From NCBI GenBank assembly GCA_003024985.2, contig PXIH01S0005400.1: a DNA stretch of 22,045 nt. One strand, written 5' to 3'. The stretch is from Euperipatoides rowelli (lineage: Eukaryota; Onychophora; Udeonychophora; Euonychophora; Peripatopsidae). Shown here one piece after another: positions 11,470 through 20,490 of the stretch (position 1 is the stretch's first letter; each line of letters begins with the position of its first letter). The notes below the pieces were generated by a model that was not told the DNA's origin, ran no database searches, and saw only the letters and a list, made by a program, of their open reading frames with translations. Position numbers and translations under genes: made by a program.

Positions 11470-12708
11470 CTGTGAACAATAAATAAGACAAAGCATAATA
11501 TAGTGTTCTAATGATACACTAGAGGGCAGGTTGACTGAGGAAAAAAAAAAAAGAGGGATTCTAAAACTTTTAAGCTTCACAAGGGTATGGATGGTTTGAA
11601 TATTAATTTTAAGATTTTAAATGAAAGATGTAGTGAGAAAAGAAAAGTCACAAATAAGTATTCAAATACAGAAGGAATATTGAATTAAGCAATGAATTAA
11701 AGATGACATTCAAGTTAGTATAAATTAACATTTCTAATAAAGAAATTTATCTTACATCAAACTAGGACTTATTTTTCCTTTTATACTATAAAAGAGAATA
11801 ATCAATTCTACAATGCTACTAATATTTAAAAAAAAATTAAGCTAGAAACATATACAGTAGCCTATATTTGCCAAATATATAAATGTAAAGAGACTTAATT
11901 GTCAAGAAAAATATTGTTTAGCGCTACCAGGATGCGTGGGAGAGAAGATGCCAGGAAATAGGGGGGGGGGAGCAATGATTACAATAAGGCATTATCGAAC
12001 AAATAAATATCTTCAAATAATCAGAGAACAATAATATTGACTAACAAGTAAAAATGTTAAAGGTGCCCAATACAACGATGTAATTCACACATTTTCTTCA
12101 AACTAGCGACTAACGACCTCTAATGATACTAACTACAATTATTCAGTTCTGTATACTTGCACAACAATCTAGTTCATAATAAGGTAAACTTGTGACAACT
12201 ATCAGAACTTGCTAACGTACAGTGCATAAAATACTCATTATGATCCCAGTGCTGACCAGTTAATCACAAAAAAAAAGGTACAGACTTAGTCACCTCATCT
12301 ACACAATTGTATAACTTCCTTAGAATTCTGACGATAATTAAGAGTTACCTGTCACACAAAAAAAATGCACACATATAAAGTTTAAATTACCCTGAAGTTT
12401 CTAGAGTGACGTCTTGAGATCACCCATCCCCTTCCCTTTTTTTATTGCTGATTATCGCGATATTTTATTTAGATTACATAGTTGTCTCAAATTAGTTAAT
12501 CTAGCTTATATGCTATTACTATCAACATTTAATCAATACTTTGCAATGTTGAGATGGTAAGGTATATAAGATCTTAACAATAAATGAATAAAAATAAAAA
12601 ATATATTTGATTTGATTATAAGAAATAATTTAACAATTTGAGAAACCTAATATCACTAATGTTTACAGCAGTCTCAAAGTAATCTTGATCAAAATTACAT
12701 TAACCCTC

Positions 12709-12735
12709 TAGTTGTGATTGATTAAATCACAACTA
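12709..12735. repeat. Perfect hairpin, 11-bp arms
   Basis: TAGTTGTGATT, loop gatta, AATCACAACTA. It lies close to a second hairpin at 12769-12794 (TGTGGAGT and ACTCCACA) and to TA microsatellites. Together they make a small cluster of inverted repeats inside the probable intron. Confidence 0.85.
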
Positions 12736-12792
12736 CAAGATCAAATATGAATGGAACATTTTTCCATTTGTGGAGTAGAGTTTGAAACTCCA

Positions 12793-12840
12793 CATATATA
12801 TATATATGTAACAAATAATATATATATATATATATATATG
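12793..12840. repeat. TA/AT microsatellite
   Basis: Two runs of alternating TA separated by gtaacaaa. Simple repeat. Confidence 0.95.
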
Positions 12841-13161
12841 TACAGTATATAGAATTGTAAACTAACACAGTGAAGCGCTTATTTTGTTTAATTACAAATT
12901 CTTCTTTAATGTTGTTTGAGTTATAGAATTGACACTAGTTTTAATTTTCTCTCAATGAAAGCCATTATAAATTCTGAAAAGAAGCATTCTAAAGCCAGTG
13001 ATTCAGATTATTATTATTAGCCAGGGATAGACAAGCATAATAGGGAATGAAGCATAGTTAGATGAAAGGAAATCGTAAAAGAAGCATCACCATGCTGTAT
13101 GTTTACAACAAAAAAAGAAAGAAAAAAATAGAATGATAGAGAGNAGCCTTACTATGCTTAC

Positions 13162-13254
13162 ATTAGCCTGGGCGTCCTGGGACCGGGCTTTGCGCAGCCG
13201 ACTCTTGCAGGCATCTAAATCTAGACGTTTGGTTGCCAAAATCTTTCTTTCTTT
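13162..13254 (-). CDS. SH3GLB1: Endophilin-B exon (BAR-domain helix, following exon)
   Basis: Next coding exon of the same gene, 93 bp or 31 codons, phase 0 at both ends. The acceptor is tttttatag|AAAGAA and the donor AAT|gtaagc. It encodes KERKILATKRLDLDACK and then SRLRKARSQDAQAN, directly continuing KTIM from the exon at 15949. The vertebrate counterpart reads KTIAKERKLLQNKRLDLDAAK. The basic, helical residues belong to the long BAR-domain helix that forms the curved, membrane-facing dimer. Local GC content is clearly higher than in the surrounding intron. The variable QDAQAN end falls where vertebrate SH3GLB1 accepts alternatively spliced inserts, so splice variation after this exon is plausible. 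The conserved next segment (ELRITQSEFDRQ-like in vertebrates) was not found at lower coordinates; it may be in the assembly gap or beyond position 1. Confidence 0.92.
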
Positions 13255-13581
13255 CTATAAAAATTAAAATATTATTAGTAAAGTATTTATTAAACTTTTA
13301 TGAAGTACTTCTTACATACAATTTTTTTCTAAATTGTGGTTTTCACCTCCCAAGTGACCAATGAACGTGTCATCCACCATTAGTTTATTTTTCATTTTGA
13401 TAAAAACAAGCAATTCAAATATTACATTTAGAAAAACCATTCTGATGATACAAATTATAGTTCTGAATTTTAGGGCAAGAAAGCTTAGGGCAGGGATAAG
13501 ATGGCCATTTTTTCCCCATACGCTGATAAAAGGTTTGACAGTATTGGAACATCTTCAGACGCTAAAAAAACTGCACTAAAA

Positions 13582-15180
13582 TATTAAAGGTCACACAAAA
13601 TGAATTTTTTTAAAAAAAAAAAATTATGATTTCATTTCCAAGAAAATCACTAAAAAAGTAATTCCACTTGGTTTAAAAAAAATAAGAGTTATTTAAAAAT
13701 CAAATTTATAAGTTAAACTTTAAGTTCCTCCCCTTTTGAACGCTAGTGCTAAAAGTATCCTGTAGGTAGAGTTGTTTGTAAGAATTTGATGGCATCATCA
13801 GGAGTAAATCAATGAGATGCTGTAAATTAATTCTTTACAATATGTTATGGAGATGAGTGGTATTTTATAAGTAATATAATAGCACAATAAAACATTCTAT
13901 AATAAATTTGGTCTTATATGTCTAAATAATTTTTTTAATACTCTACATCTCCAATAAAGATTTTACATTTTAATTTTAATGTTAAAAAAATGGGGAGTGT
14001 TAAGCTTTGGCTTTCGCCTAATATAGTGAACCTACAACAGCAGCAGCACGGTAGCGTAAAGATTTTATGATTAAAAGAAAAAGTAAATTATTAAAATTTA
14101 CGATCATATGAACTGCAGAATTTCATTTTTATTAACGCTTTTTAGTTTAATTATCGATTTACGAAACTATTTGGCTACTATGGCTGAAACTAATTACAAT
14201 TCAGAGTTGTTGTTTTTTTAAATTATGTCTTAAGTGGTCTATCATAGCTTTTTTTTATTATTGCCATAAAAACTATTAATTTTCTGACAAACACAGGCCA
14301 GTCGAATCCTATTATTATTGTATTACTAAAAAATGTGTGTCTTTGTTAAAACAGGGTTAGTGTCTATTTGATTTCATGTTGCATTGTTTAATTTTATTGT
14401 TAATAATAATAATATCGGTAGACTCAACGGAAATGGAGATTGCATAAGGCAGGCCTGGGATGAATAGCATACGATAGGTGGCCTTCTCTACAGTAAGATA
14501 CTATCAATAAGAACTTGTATTTCATGATTTTTCTAGCTTTTTATTACTGTAGATAAATTGTGAGGACATCGACACATACACAATTACGTTATGAGAATAT
14601 TTGGCGATTTATTAAATAATATTGTTATATTCGCCGTATACAAATAATTTTTACTTTTAATACCTCAATTTTTTTAAAGCTTCATACCGATATTCTTTAT
14701 TTTTAAATGTTTAATTAATTTATACATGATTGTATAAAAAAAACAGTCTGTGGGCATGTATCATCCATAATTACGGCCCCATCAGATGATGATAATTGGT
14801 ACTATCTACCCCTGCCAAGGGGTCAAATTGGTAAAGAATTATTACTCTTGGAATTGTATAATTAAAATATCTACACCATCCATAATGAGTTAAATTTTTT
14901 AGTCTAGTTATAAAAAATAAATGGAAAGAATTGATTTGAACGATACGTTGCTAACATGGATTGTTTCTATGCTTTGAAAGATACTGTAACTCATATAGCT
15001 TGGTAATGCTTACTCCTGATGACATCACAAAATACTCTCGGACCCAAAGAATCATTTTTATCACCTCTGACCTATGCAGAAATGTTTATTAAATTTCCAT
15101 TTTAAAGGAATTTTTTTTTTTTAGTAACTTACTTTAAAATGAAATCATTAAAAAAAATCCATTTTGTGTGACCTTTAATA
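13582..15180. mobile_element. 1.6 kb non-autonomous TIR element in the endophilin-B intron
   Basis: The ends are inverted copies. The left end contains TTAAAGGTCACACAAAATG from 13584, and the minus-strand reading of the right end begins identically at 15178. The likeness extends inward: T-run, ATGATTTCATTT, AGTAA/ACTAAAAAA blocks, then CATCATCAGGAGTAA (about 13793-13807) against TCATCAGGAGTAA near 15010-15022. Each arm is therefore about 175-230 bp with many substitutions and indels. Outside each end lies TTAA, itself within TATTAA and TTAATA. This fits either a TTAA duplication (piggyBac or Kolobok habit) or a TA duplication (Tc1/mariner habit). No transposase frame is visible, so this is a MITE-like derivative, or an old decayed copy. 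It leaves both exons and their splice sites intact. Confidence 0.7.
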
Positions 15181-15812
15181 CAATAAAGATTCTGTCTGAT
15201 TAAGATTACCTTTCAGATTTCCAATACTTAATACAAAGAATGAAGATAAAAATAGAATTTTAATCAACTCTATTTTTTTTAATCTTTTCATGAAGCGCAA
15301 GATATCTGTGCACCCAATATTTATAAAGAAAAGTTTAGAATGACCTCTACACAATTGGCTGCAACAAAATCTACTTTACCCTTTGAACTTAAAAGTGCAT
15401 AGATATCTGAGAAAACGTACAGAAAAGAGCATGAAGTGACTTCCAAGTTGATCAAACCCATATAGGGTGCAATTGAAAAAAACATATCCGTCGGTATTAA
15501 AAAAAAATATTGGAACAAAGGAGTAAAATATTATTAGTATTAAAATTTTGAAATATGTGAGAGAATGAAGGTTTTCATAAGCAGGATACAGTGGTAAATG
15601 TCTATACTTAGATAAATTTGCAAATTGGAAGTTTTCTAACTAAAAAAAAATACGGCTCTTATCACCAATAGGGACAGTCTATCCCATAATTTTCTTCATC
15701 AATTATCTATCACTTTTGCTTTTTGTACACAGTAAATCTAATTCAAAACAGAGACTTTAAAAATCTGTCCCCAATATTATATTTAGCTTATATTATGAAA
15801 TTAAAAAAAAAT

Positions 15813-15856
15813 ATTTGGATGCAAGGTGCTTTTAAAAAAACACCTTGTATCCAAAT
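15813..15856. repeat. Long intronic hairpin, 16-bp arms
   Basis: Arms ATTTGGATGCAAGGTG (15813-15828) and CACCTTGTATCCAAAT (15841-15856) pair at 15 of 16 positions around a 12-base spacer of T then A residues that can also pair. It sits about 90 bp inside the intron after the exon ending at 15949. The strand sense is unknown. Confidence 0.85.
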
Positions 15857-15948
15857 ACATACATTTTTTATTTTACAAAAAAAAAAAAGAATGAAGAACA
15901 CATTCATCCTTTTTCAGAATTTTACATTATCTTTGTACTACCTCTTAC

Positions 15949-16082
15949 CATAATAGTTTTCATATCGCCATCCAGGAATTTGCGGAGAGGAACGAGGAAA
16001 TGGTGGACACAAGTAGCGACTAGTTCTCTTTCAGTTAGGCCTAACTTCTGTTCCGTTGTTCCACATTTCATAAGAGCACTAC
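15949..16082 (-). CDS. SH3GLB1: Endophilin-B exon (BAR-domain segment)
   Basis: Internal coding exon of endophilin-B, a cytoplasmic BAR/SH3 protein that binds and bends membranes and is linked in vertebrates to autophagy and mitochondrial shape. The exon is 134 bp. The acceptor reads tttacag|GT and the donor ATG|gtaaga. The first two bases complete a Gly codon split by the upstream intron (phase 1), followed by 44 codons starting SALMKCGTTEQKLG and ending PLRKFLDGDMKTIM. This matches the vertebrate pattern ALIKCGETQKRIG ... PLRNFIEGDYKTI, roughly residues 115-158 of a protein of about 365. There are no stops or frameshifts, and base composition is less AT-rich than its surroundings. A decayed LINE ends about 130 bp upstream. 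A minus-strand reading frame runs past both splice sites (16119-15922), but the flanking residues are intron translation. Recognised from memory of the family; whether it is the B1 or B2 type cannot be said for an invertebrate. Confidence 0.9.
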
Positions 16083-16211
16083 CTGTAAATATGGACATTA
16101 TTAAACAAAAATTATTCAAACTACATCTTATAAATATGCTATTGCTAAATCATCATAAACAGCTAAGATCTATAATTTCATATATTTTAAAGTTATTGTA
16201 GGTTAAATATA

Positions 16212-16800
16212 TCATTCATTTATTACTAATTGTGAGGTCAGAAGACCTATACAATGAGGATTTATTAAATTATACAGTTTTGAGATTTTCCAATATAACA
16301 TCGAAGAGAAATAACCAAATAAAGAAAAAAAAAATTCACTCAGTCTCAAAAACTTCTTTCTTAAAAATAATACATTTCTAACAAAATTATATAAATCTTG
16401 TATTTGGACTTTTTCCAATAGCAAATAAACAAATTCTGGTCTATAAGCTATTTGTTTTATCTTATCAAAGTAAAATTCTTCTTATCACATCTATAATAAT
16501 TATATGTTGGACATTCCAAAAACAAATGTTGAATATTTTCAACTTTGTTCAAATTACACAATTGACAATAAACTTCACAATATTGAAAAGTGTGCCCATC
16601 ACAAGATAACCAGTTACCCAGAATTATATCTAATTGTATTTGTAAGCATGTATATTTCAAATACTTACTGTATATCTAAACAAATAAGGTTCAGGAAATA
16701 TTTTTGTTTTAATCTAAACATATAGAGAATTAAGTTTATGTTCCCTTATTCTTTCAAAACCTCTTTGTATTAAAGTATCAAATAATGTCCTATGTAAACT

Positions 16801-16839
<39 letters not shown>

Positions 16840-17127
16840 GTAATTAACTCATTATAGTTGGCCCTGTATAAATACGAATATCCATCTATATCTAAGAATT
16901 TTTTTTACTTTGTATGCCCAATTACATGTGTTAGCTACCTATTGTTCTATTTTCCATATTACGGTATATAACCTTAGAAAGGCAGACTTAGGATATCCGT
17001 CTGTAGGCATTTCAAGTAGTTTTAACCAATATCCAATTATCAATTTTTCAACATAAAATACAATTTTTGGTAAACCTAATTCAATTCTAAACATGTATCG
17101 AGGGGTGTACTTTGGTAATTTGAACAA
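16212..17127 (-). pseudogene. LINE C-terminal region with zinc-knuckle-like motif
   Basis: Three minus-strand pieces. At 17127-16939, TPRYMFRIELGLPK ... GYWLKLL ... KSAFLRLYTVIW resembles the conserved post-RT block of non-LTR ORF2 proteins. At about 16800-16725, SLHRTLFDTLIQRGFERIRE follows, after the TA microsatellite. At 16660-16457, CQLCNLNKVENIQHLFLECP carries the CxxC-x(n)-H-x(4)-C arrangement of the terminal zinc motif thought to bind nucleic acid. The last frame, 16424-16212, reads LLEKVQIQDLYNFVRNVLF and ends in a stop. Frames do not join, so no functional protein is made. Confidence 0.8.
16804..16837. repeat. TA microsatellite inside the LINE
   Basis: Uninterrupted alternating TA of about 33 bp between two LINE coding blocks; a later expansion or insertion within the dead element. 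Confidence 0.95.
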
Positions 17128-17289
17128 CTTTTATTATAAAAAAAGATTGAAAAATATGTCTATTCTCTCACAACTGTCTAAATAATTAATAAACCATATA
17201 GTGCTAGCATATAACATAACTGAGAAAATCATAGAGCGAAACAATCTAAAATATATACTGTATTAATATTACCAGATTTAATCTTATTT

Positions 17290-17630
17290 ATTGTTGGCCA
17301 TAGTAGGGCTAGGGCTGATTTAGCGTTATTCATAAACAACTTAACTCTTGATTAAATGAACCGTTAACTGTAAACCATACTCCTAAATATGAATATTTAT
17401 TCACAATTTCTATACTACTTTTTGGATTACTCTAGCCAAATTTAAATTTTTGACTATGCCTTTGACCATTATGAAAAAATCCTCACCTTAGATTTATTCA
17501 AGTTAATTTGTAATTTTCTTTTGTCTAAAAAAAACTTTCAAAATTTTTTTTTTTTTTTAAGATCTATTGCCGAATCTGCAAACAAGACTATATCGTCAGC
17601 ATAGCTCAAGAAATGAATTTCGGTTTCACC
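17290..17630 (-). pseudogene. LINE reverse transcriptase, catalytic YADD box and thumb remnant
   Basis: The minus strand encodes GETEIHFLSYADDIVLFADS (about 17630-17570). The YADD is motif C of the reverse transcriptase palm, holding the two metal-binding aspartates. After a poly-A run comes QINLNKSKVRIF (motif D region, typically N..KTKV..F), NGQRHSQKFKFG, then IEIVNKYSYLGVWFTVNG and MNNAKSALALLWPTINKIK, in shifting frames with stops. The order matches the end of a non-LTR RT domain and the start of its C-terminal region. It begins exactly at the TAA (17631-17633) that flanks the 3.68 kb insertion. Confidence 0.85.
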
Positions 17631-17633
17631 TAA
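17631..17633. repeat. Target-site duplication TAA (left)
   Basis: TAA abuts the first base of the left TIR. The matching copy is at 21310-21312. In the LINE frame (minus strand) the triplet is TTA, Leu. Confidence 0.75.
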
Positions 17634-17941
17634 TAGTCCAGTCAAATTAGACTTTTTAGGGGAGGGGGGGAATTAGCAACAAGCTGATTTTTTGCAGAAA
17701 CCTTCCTCTCACCATTTTATTTAACATACTAAAAGTCCCCACTGATCGGATGTGTGCTTTGGACGCCATATTGTAAAATGGCGACCATAAATAGGTTTTT
17801 GCATTTTTAGAGGAAATGATAGTCTGCACGACAAAATTACCATATATAATTGTAGAGAATAAAATTCTCTACAAAAAAGATTTACATTTTGTGGCTAGGA
17901 CATAGCGTTTAGCCTCAAAAAAACAGAGAAGTTGTAATTTG
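17634..17941 (+). repeat. Left terminal inverted repeat (about 308 bp)
   Basis: Paired with 21004-21309. Shared blocks in order: AGTCAAATTAGA, TTTAGGGG, AATTAGCAACAA, CACCATTTTATTTAA, ATACTAAAAGT, GTGTGCTTT, GCCATATTG, GCATTTTTAGAGGAAATG, GCACGACAAAATTAC, TTGTAGAGAAT, TGGCTAGGACATAGCG and TTTAGCC. It contains a perfect hairpin (17850-17874) and a CGCCAT/ATGGCG pair near 17764-17783. Confidence 0.9.
17850..17874. repeat. Perfect hairpin within the left TIR
   Basis: TTGTAGAGAAT, spacer AAA, ATTCTCTACAA, with 11-bp arms. The right TIR keeps a degraded version (near 21076-21100) in which the inner arm reads GTAAAGAAT. A subterminal hairpin could be a transposase-binding or strand-processing site; that is inference. 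Confidence 0.9.
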
Positions 17942-18203
17942 TATTCAAATTCTCTTTATTGTTAAGAAACAAAGTTCTTGTACAGAGTGATTAAAAACAT
18001 AAATAAATAGTATACAAAACAAAAAAAAAAGAGAGTTTATAAAATTCTACTATAAAAAATACATTAATAGTAACAAATTATATTAACTTTTCCAAAAGAA
18101 AAAAAAAGAATAACAAAAATAAATAGAGCAAAATAGAACATCAAATGAATGGTCTAAAAATACAAAAAGTGAATACTAATCATCATTAAAAACATTAACA
18201 GCA

Positions 18204-18879
18204 TCATTTTTTATTCAATATCTAAATTATTTTTTATAAACTTAAAAATATTTTTTTTTATGGTTTCTAAAAGAACCAGCAAATAATTTTATTTTTAATT
18301 TATTCCACAACTTCAAACATCTGATGTAAATTGAGCTTCTGGTCAGAATCCGTTAGCTGCCCAACACTATTTTGTGGAAGAATATTAAATCTGTTGAACA
18401 AACTACACATCACATACTAAAAGACAAAACGTCTTTTAGCACACGATCTGGCATAGTTTATTCACCAGATCTAATATCCCTCCACAAATNTNCAGTGAGA
18501 TACAGGGAAATTTCAACCTACTGATAAAATTCTGAGAAGATCGATTTTTCCCGTAAAACAATATAGTGGCTAACATATCAACTACCAATTTATCAATGAA
18601 AAAAATATTGTGTTTTTATGACTTTAATATTAAAACAATGCATAAAAATCGAAATTAGCCGTATAAATTAAAATATTATGTATATTTGATACAACTTATT
18701 CTAAAAGATATTTATCATTTTAAATTGTTTAAAATTAATAAACTATATGATTTTAATTTTTCTAAATAAATAAATAACAAAATATAACCAAAATTATACC
18801 AGTTGCGCCACCAAACGACTAGATTTTAAAATATAGTTTTCGTCGTAATTAAAATGTGTCATTTTTTATTCAATATCTA
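18204..18879. repeat. Direct repeat pair, 21 bp
   Basis: A 21-bp sequence containing TTTTTTATTCAATATCTA occurs identically at 18204-18224 and 18859-18879, 655 bp apart, inside the 3.68 kb element. It may mark an internal duplication or the flanks of an old insertion. Confidence 0.75.
18417..18439. repeat. Perfect hairpin, 9-bp arms
   Basis: CTAAAAGAC, spacer aaaac, GTCTTTTAG. It lies about 75 bp inside the left end of the possible nested element. Confidence 0.8.
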
Positions 18880-18890
18880 TTTTTTTTTTA

Positions 18891-19150
18891 AGATACCCAA
18901 ACTTCACCACTACCCTGAACCCTAACTCCTACTATATGTAAAATACACTAAATATCCAACCCTATGATAATCAAATGAGGAATACACTTCTGTATAAAAT
19001 TTGACGTTCATTATTGAATGTGTTTTTTTTTTTTTTTTTAGATAACCAACCTTTTTACCACTATCCTAACCCTACTACATATAAAATATACTAATTATCC
19101 AACACTATGATAATCAAATGAGAAATACACTTCTACGTGAAATACAAATA
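18891..19150. repeat. Tandem duplication, period about 149 bp
   Basis: The segment starting AGATACCCAAACTTCACCACTA at 18891 recurs from 19040 as AGATAACCAACC...ACCACTATCC. Both then share CCTAAC, TATAAAATAxACTAA, TATCCAAC, CTATGATAATCAAATGAG and AATACACTTCT. Each copy is preceded by a long T-run (18880-18889 and about 19023-19039). The copies differ by roughly 15-20 percent. Confidence 0.85.
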
Positions 19151-19672
19151 TATATTTATTCAGTTTTAATAAAATAAAAAAAAATAACTCCATCTTTCAC
19201 CGGCATTCCGTAACACACAACATCATAATATTTCTCAAAGTACATTGTTTACTTGTAAGTAAAATAATAATAATAGTTTTAAATTTTAAATTACATCCAT
19301 TCATAAACTTCACATAAATTAGAAATAAACTTTAATGACATAAATTAAGCCATTATGACAGTAAAATCAATAATAAAAAAATAGTCTGTCAAATTAAATA
19401 ACAAATAAATGCAAATTATTTTTTAAAATTATTTAAATATATAATGTAATATGTTTAAAAATACTTAACATTAATAAACTAAGAAATAACTGAAAAAAAT
19501 GAAAAAAATAAATAACGGATTCTGACAAGCTACTTTTTCTATTTGTTTTATAATGATTAATAAATACAAGGTACCAAATTTTTTGAATTTCCAAAAATTA
19601 TTTTCTTCTTTGTAAATTTGTTAGCAATATTGTTATAATAATTATAGATTTATAATAACTAGGCCTCCAGTG

Positions 19673-19692
19673 TTGGTCGAAATTTCGACCAA
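19673..19692. repeat. Perfect 20-bp palindrome
   Basis: TTGGTCGAAATTTCGACCAA is its own reverse complement. Immediately downstream a 19-20 bp direct repeat, TCCTTTGTAAAAGTCGCCA then TCCTTTGTAAAAAGCCGCCA (about 19701-19740), follows in tandem. The patch is GC-richer than its surroundings. Confidence 0.9.
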
Positions 19693-19974
19693 TAAGAAAT
19701 TCCTTTGTAAAAGTCGCCACTCCTTTGTAAAAAGCCGCCATAACGCTAAAAAATGAATGTTTTAAATTTTATCTATAAATTTTATCTATTGCACTCCCTC
19801 TCCATACAAACTTTAACTCTCCCAAATATCACGCTCCCCCGTGCGCCCAATATGCTTAAAAAGGTATCCAAAGTTTTCCCTTCACGTATTAATATATAGA
19901 TAAACCAAATTATATTTAATTTTTTTGTGATGGAGATAGGGTGTTTAATAATTTTATCCTATTGTCATATGACA

Positions 19975-20490
19975 TCATGAAAACCGTCTATTTGTTTGGT
20001 CAAGACTTTTAATAGTTGTTTTTTTTTTAAAAAGGTGAAATATATATTTCATATAAGATTTTGAAAGTTTCTTTATATATTTGAAGTTATTTTTAATAAT
20101 TCTAAATTTTATTTTGATATTTTTAGACATTGGCTTGTTGAAAAAAAGTGAGTTTGCCAAATATTATTCCTAAATCAGAATGATTATGCCCTTTTAAATT
20201 TCTAAATTATTTATTTTATAGATTGATTGAAATATTATGCTCGGTCCAAAAGATATATTAACAGTTTGTCGATATTTACACTTAAGTCATTTATATTTAG
20301 CCAATTAATTAGCATGTTTAGATTATTTTGAAGAGTATCACAATCATTTAAGGAATTAATCCTATTATAAAGTTTTATGTCATCTGCGTAAATAATACAT
20401 TTAGAATCATCAAATATAGGAAAATCAATAAAATAAAGATTGGATGCTGCAACTCTTTGCCTCAATACCCACTCACATTATAATATTTCA
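19975..20490 (-). mobile_element. Fragment of a second, different LINE (RT region)
   Basis: Decayed non-LTR retrotransposon piece inside the 3.68 kb element. The minus-strand frame at 20465-20235 reads NLYFIDFPIFDDSKCIIYADD, then IKLYNRINSLNDCDTLQNNL and NINDLSVNIDK, matching the motif B-C-D region of jockey/CR1-like reverse transcriptases (usually LYINDLP ... YADDTKLY ... L..W......LN.DK). Upstream, a frameshifted stretch matches the expected GVPQGS-type block poorly. Downstream, the frame at 20160-19975 and its neighbour give DLGIIFGKLTFF and KNIKIKFRIIKNNFKYIK, corresponding to the usual DLGI.FD..L.F...I...KA...LGFI.RN block. The residues around YADD differ clearly from those of the host LINE, so it is another family. 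It has no complete ORF. Confidence 0.85.

Larger units (their letters stand above)
10966..13161 (-). other. Probable endophilin-B intron after the second exon
   Basis: Sequence downstream (minus strand) of the gtaagc donor at 13161. It is AT-rich and non-coding apart from the possible cassette exon at 11422-11469. It contains hairpins at 12709-12735 and 12769-12794, TA microsatellites at 12793-12840 and a G-run near 11960. The 3' end of the intron was not found. The frame at 11332-11580 (minus) is the extended reading of the candidate exon and has no other support. Confidence 0.55.
13255..15948 (-). other. Endophilin-B intron between the two exons
   Basis: Phase-0 intron of 2,694 bp with a gtaaga donor (at 15948) and a tttttatag acceptor (ending at 13255). 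About 60 percent of it is a TIR-bounded element (13582-15180). A long hairpin (15813-15856) lies about 90 bp inside the donor. The rest is AT-rich with poly-A and poly-T runs and no coding sequence that I recognise. Open frames at 13361-13579 (plus), 15321-15518 (minus) and 15723-15953 (plus) lie in it and show no family resemblance. Confidence 0.85.
16212..17630 (-). mobile_element. LINE, 3' half (reverse transcriptase motif C to C-terminal zinc motif)
   Basis: Downstream half of a decayed non-LTR retrotransposon in the same orientation as the host gene. In minus-strand order it contains the YADD box region, a post-RT thumb-like region, a TPRYMFRIELGLPK block, and a C-terminal CxLC...HxxxxC motif with a final stop at 16212. 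Reading frame changes and stops separate the blocks, so it is dead. A TA microsatellite (16804-16837) interrupts it. A short hairpin (AGGTC and GACCT near 16230) lies just before the end. It is continuous with the block at 21313-21905 once the intervening TIR element is removed. The clade is not assigned; the C-terminal CCHC-like knuckle is found in several non-LTR groups. Confidence 0.85.
18341..19527. mobile_element. Possible smaller TIR element nested inside
   Basis: A perfect 14-bp inverted pair, GTCAGAATCCGTTA at 18342-18355 and its reverse complement at 19513-19526, bounds about 1.19 kb. Just outside lie AGCTTCT (18334-18340) and AGCTACT (19528-19534), which match at 6 of 7 positions and could be an old target duplication. 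The ends do not extend further inward, and no transposase frame is seen. It could also be a chance pair; a 14-bp match including GG/CC is uncommon in sequence this AT-rich. Confidence 0.35.

Noticed and set aside
15845-16201. 118-residue plus-strand open frame
   Set aside because: It lies antisense across the endophilin-B exon at 15949-16082, which has splice sites and clear family similarity on the minus strand. The plus-strand product has no recognisable domain.
16504-16725. 73-residue plus-strand frame
   Set aside because: Antisense shadow of the LINE C-terminal zinc-motif region.
18891-19080. CCCTAAC-containing stretches as possible telomeric repeats
   Set aside because: Only isolated CCCTAAC hexamer-like pieces inside a 149-bp tandem duplication; there is no TTAGGG array.
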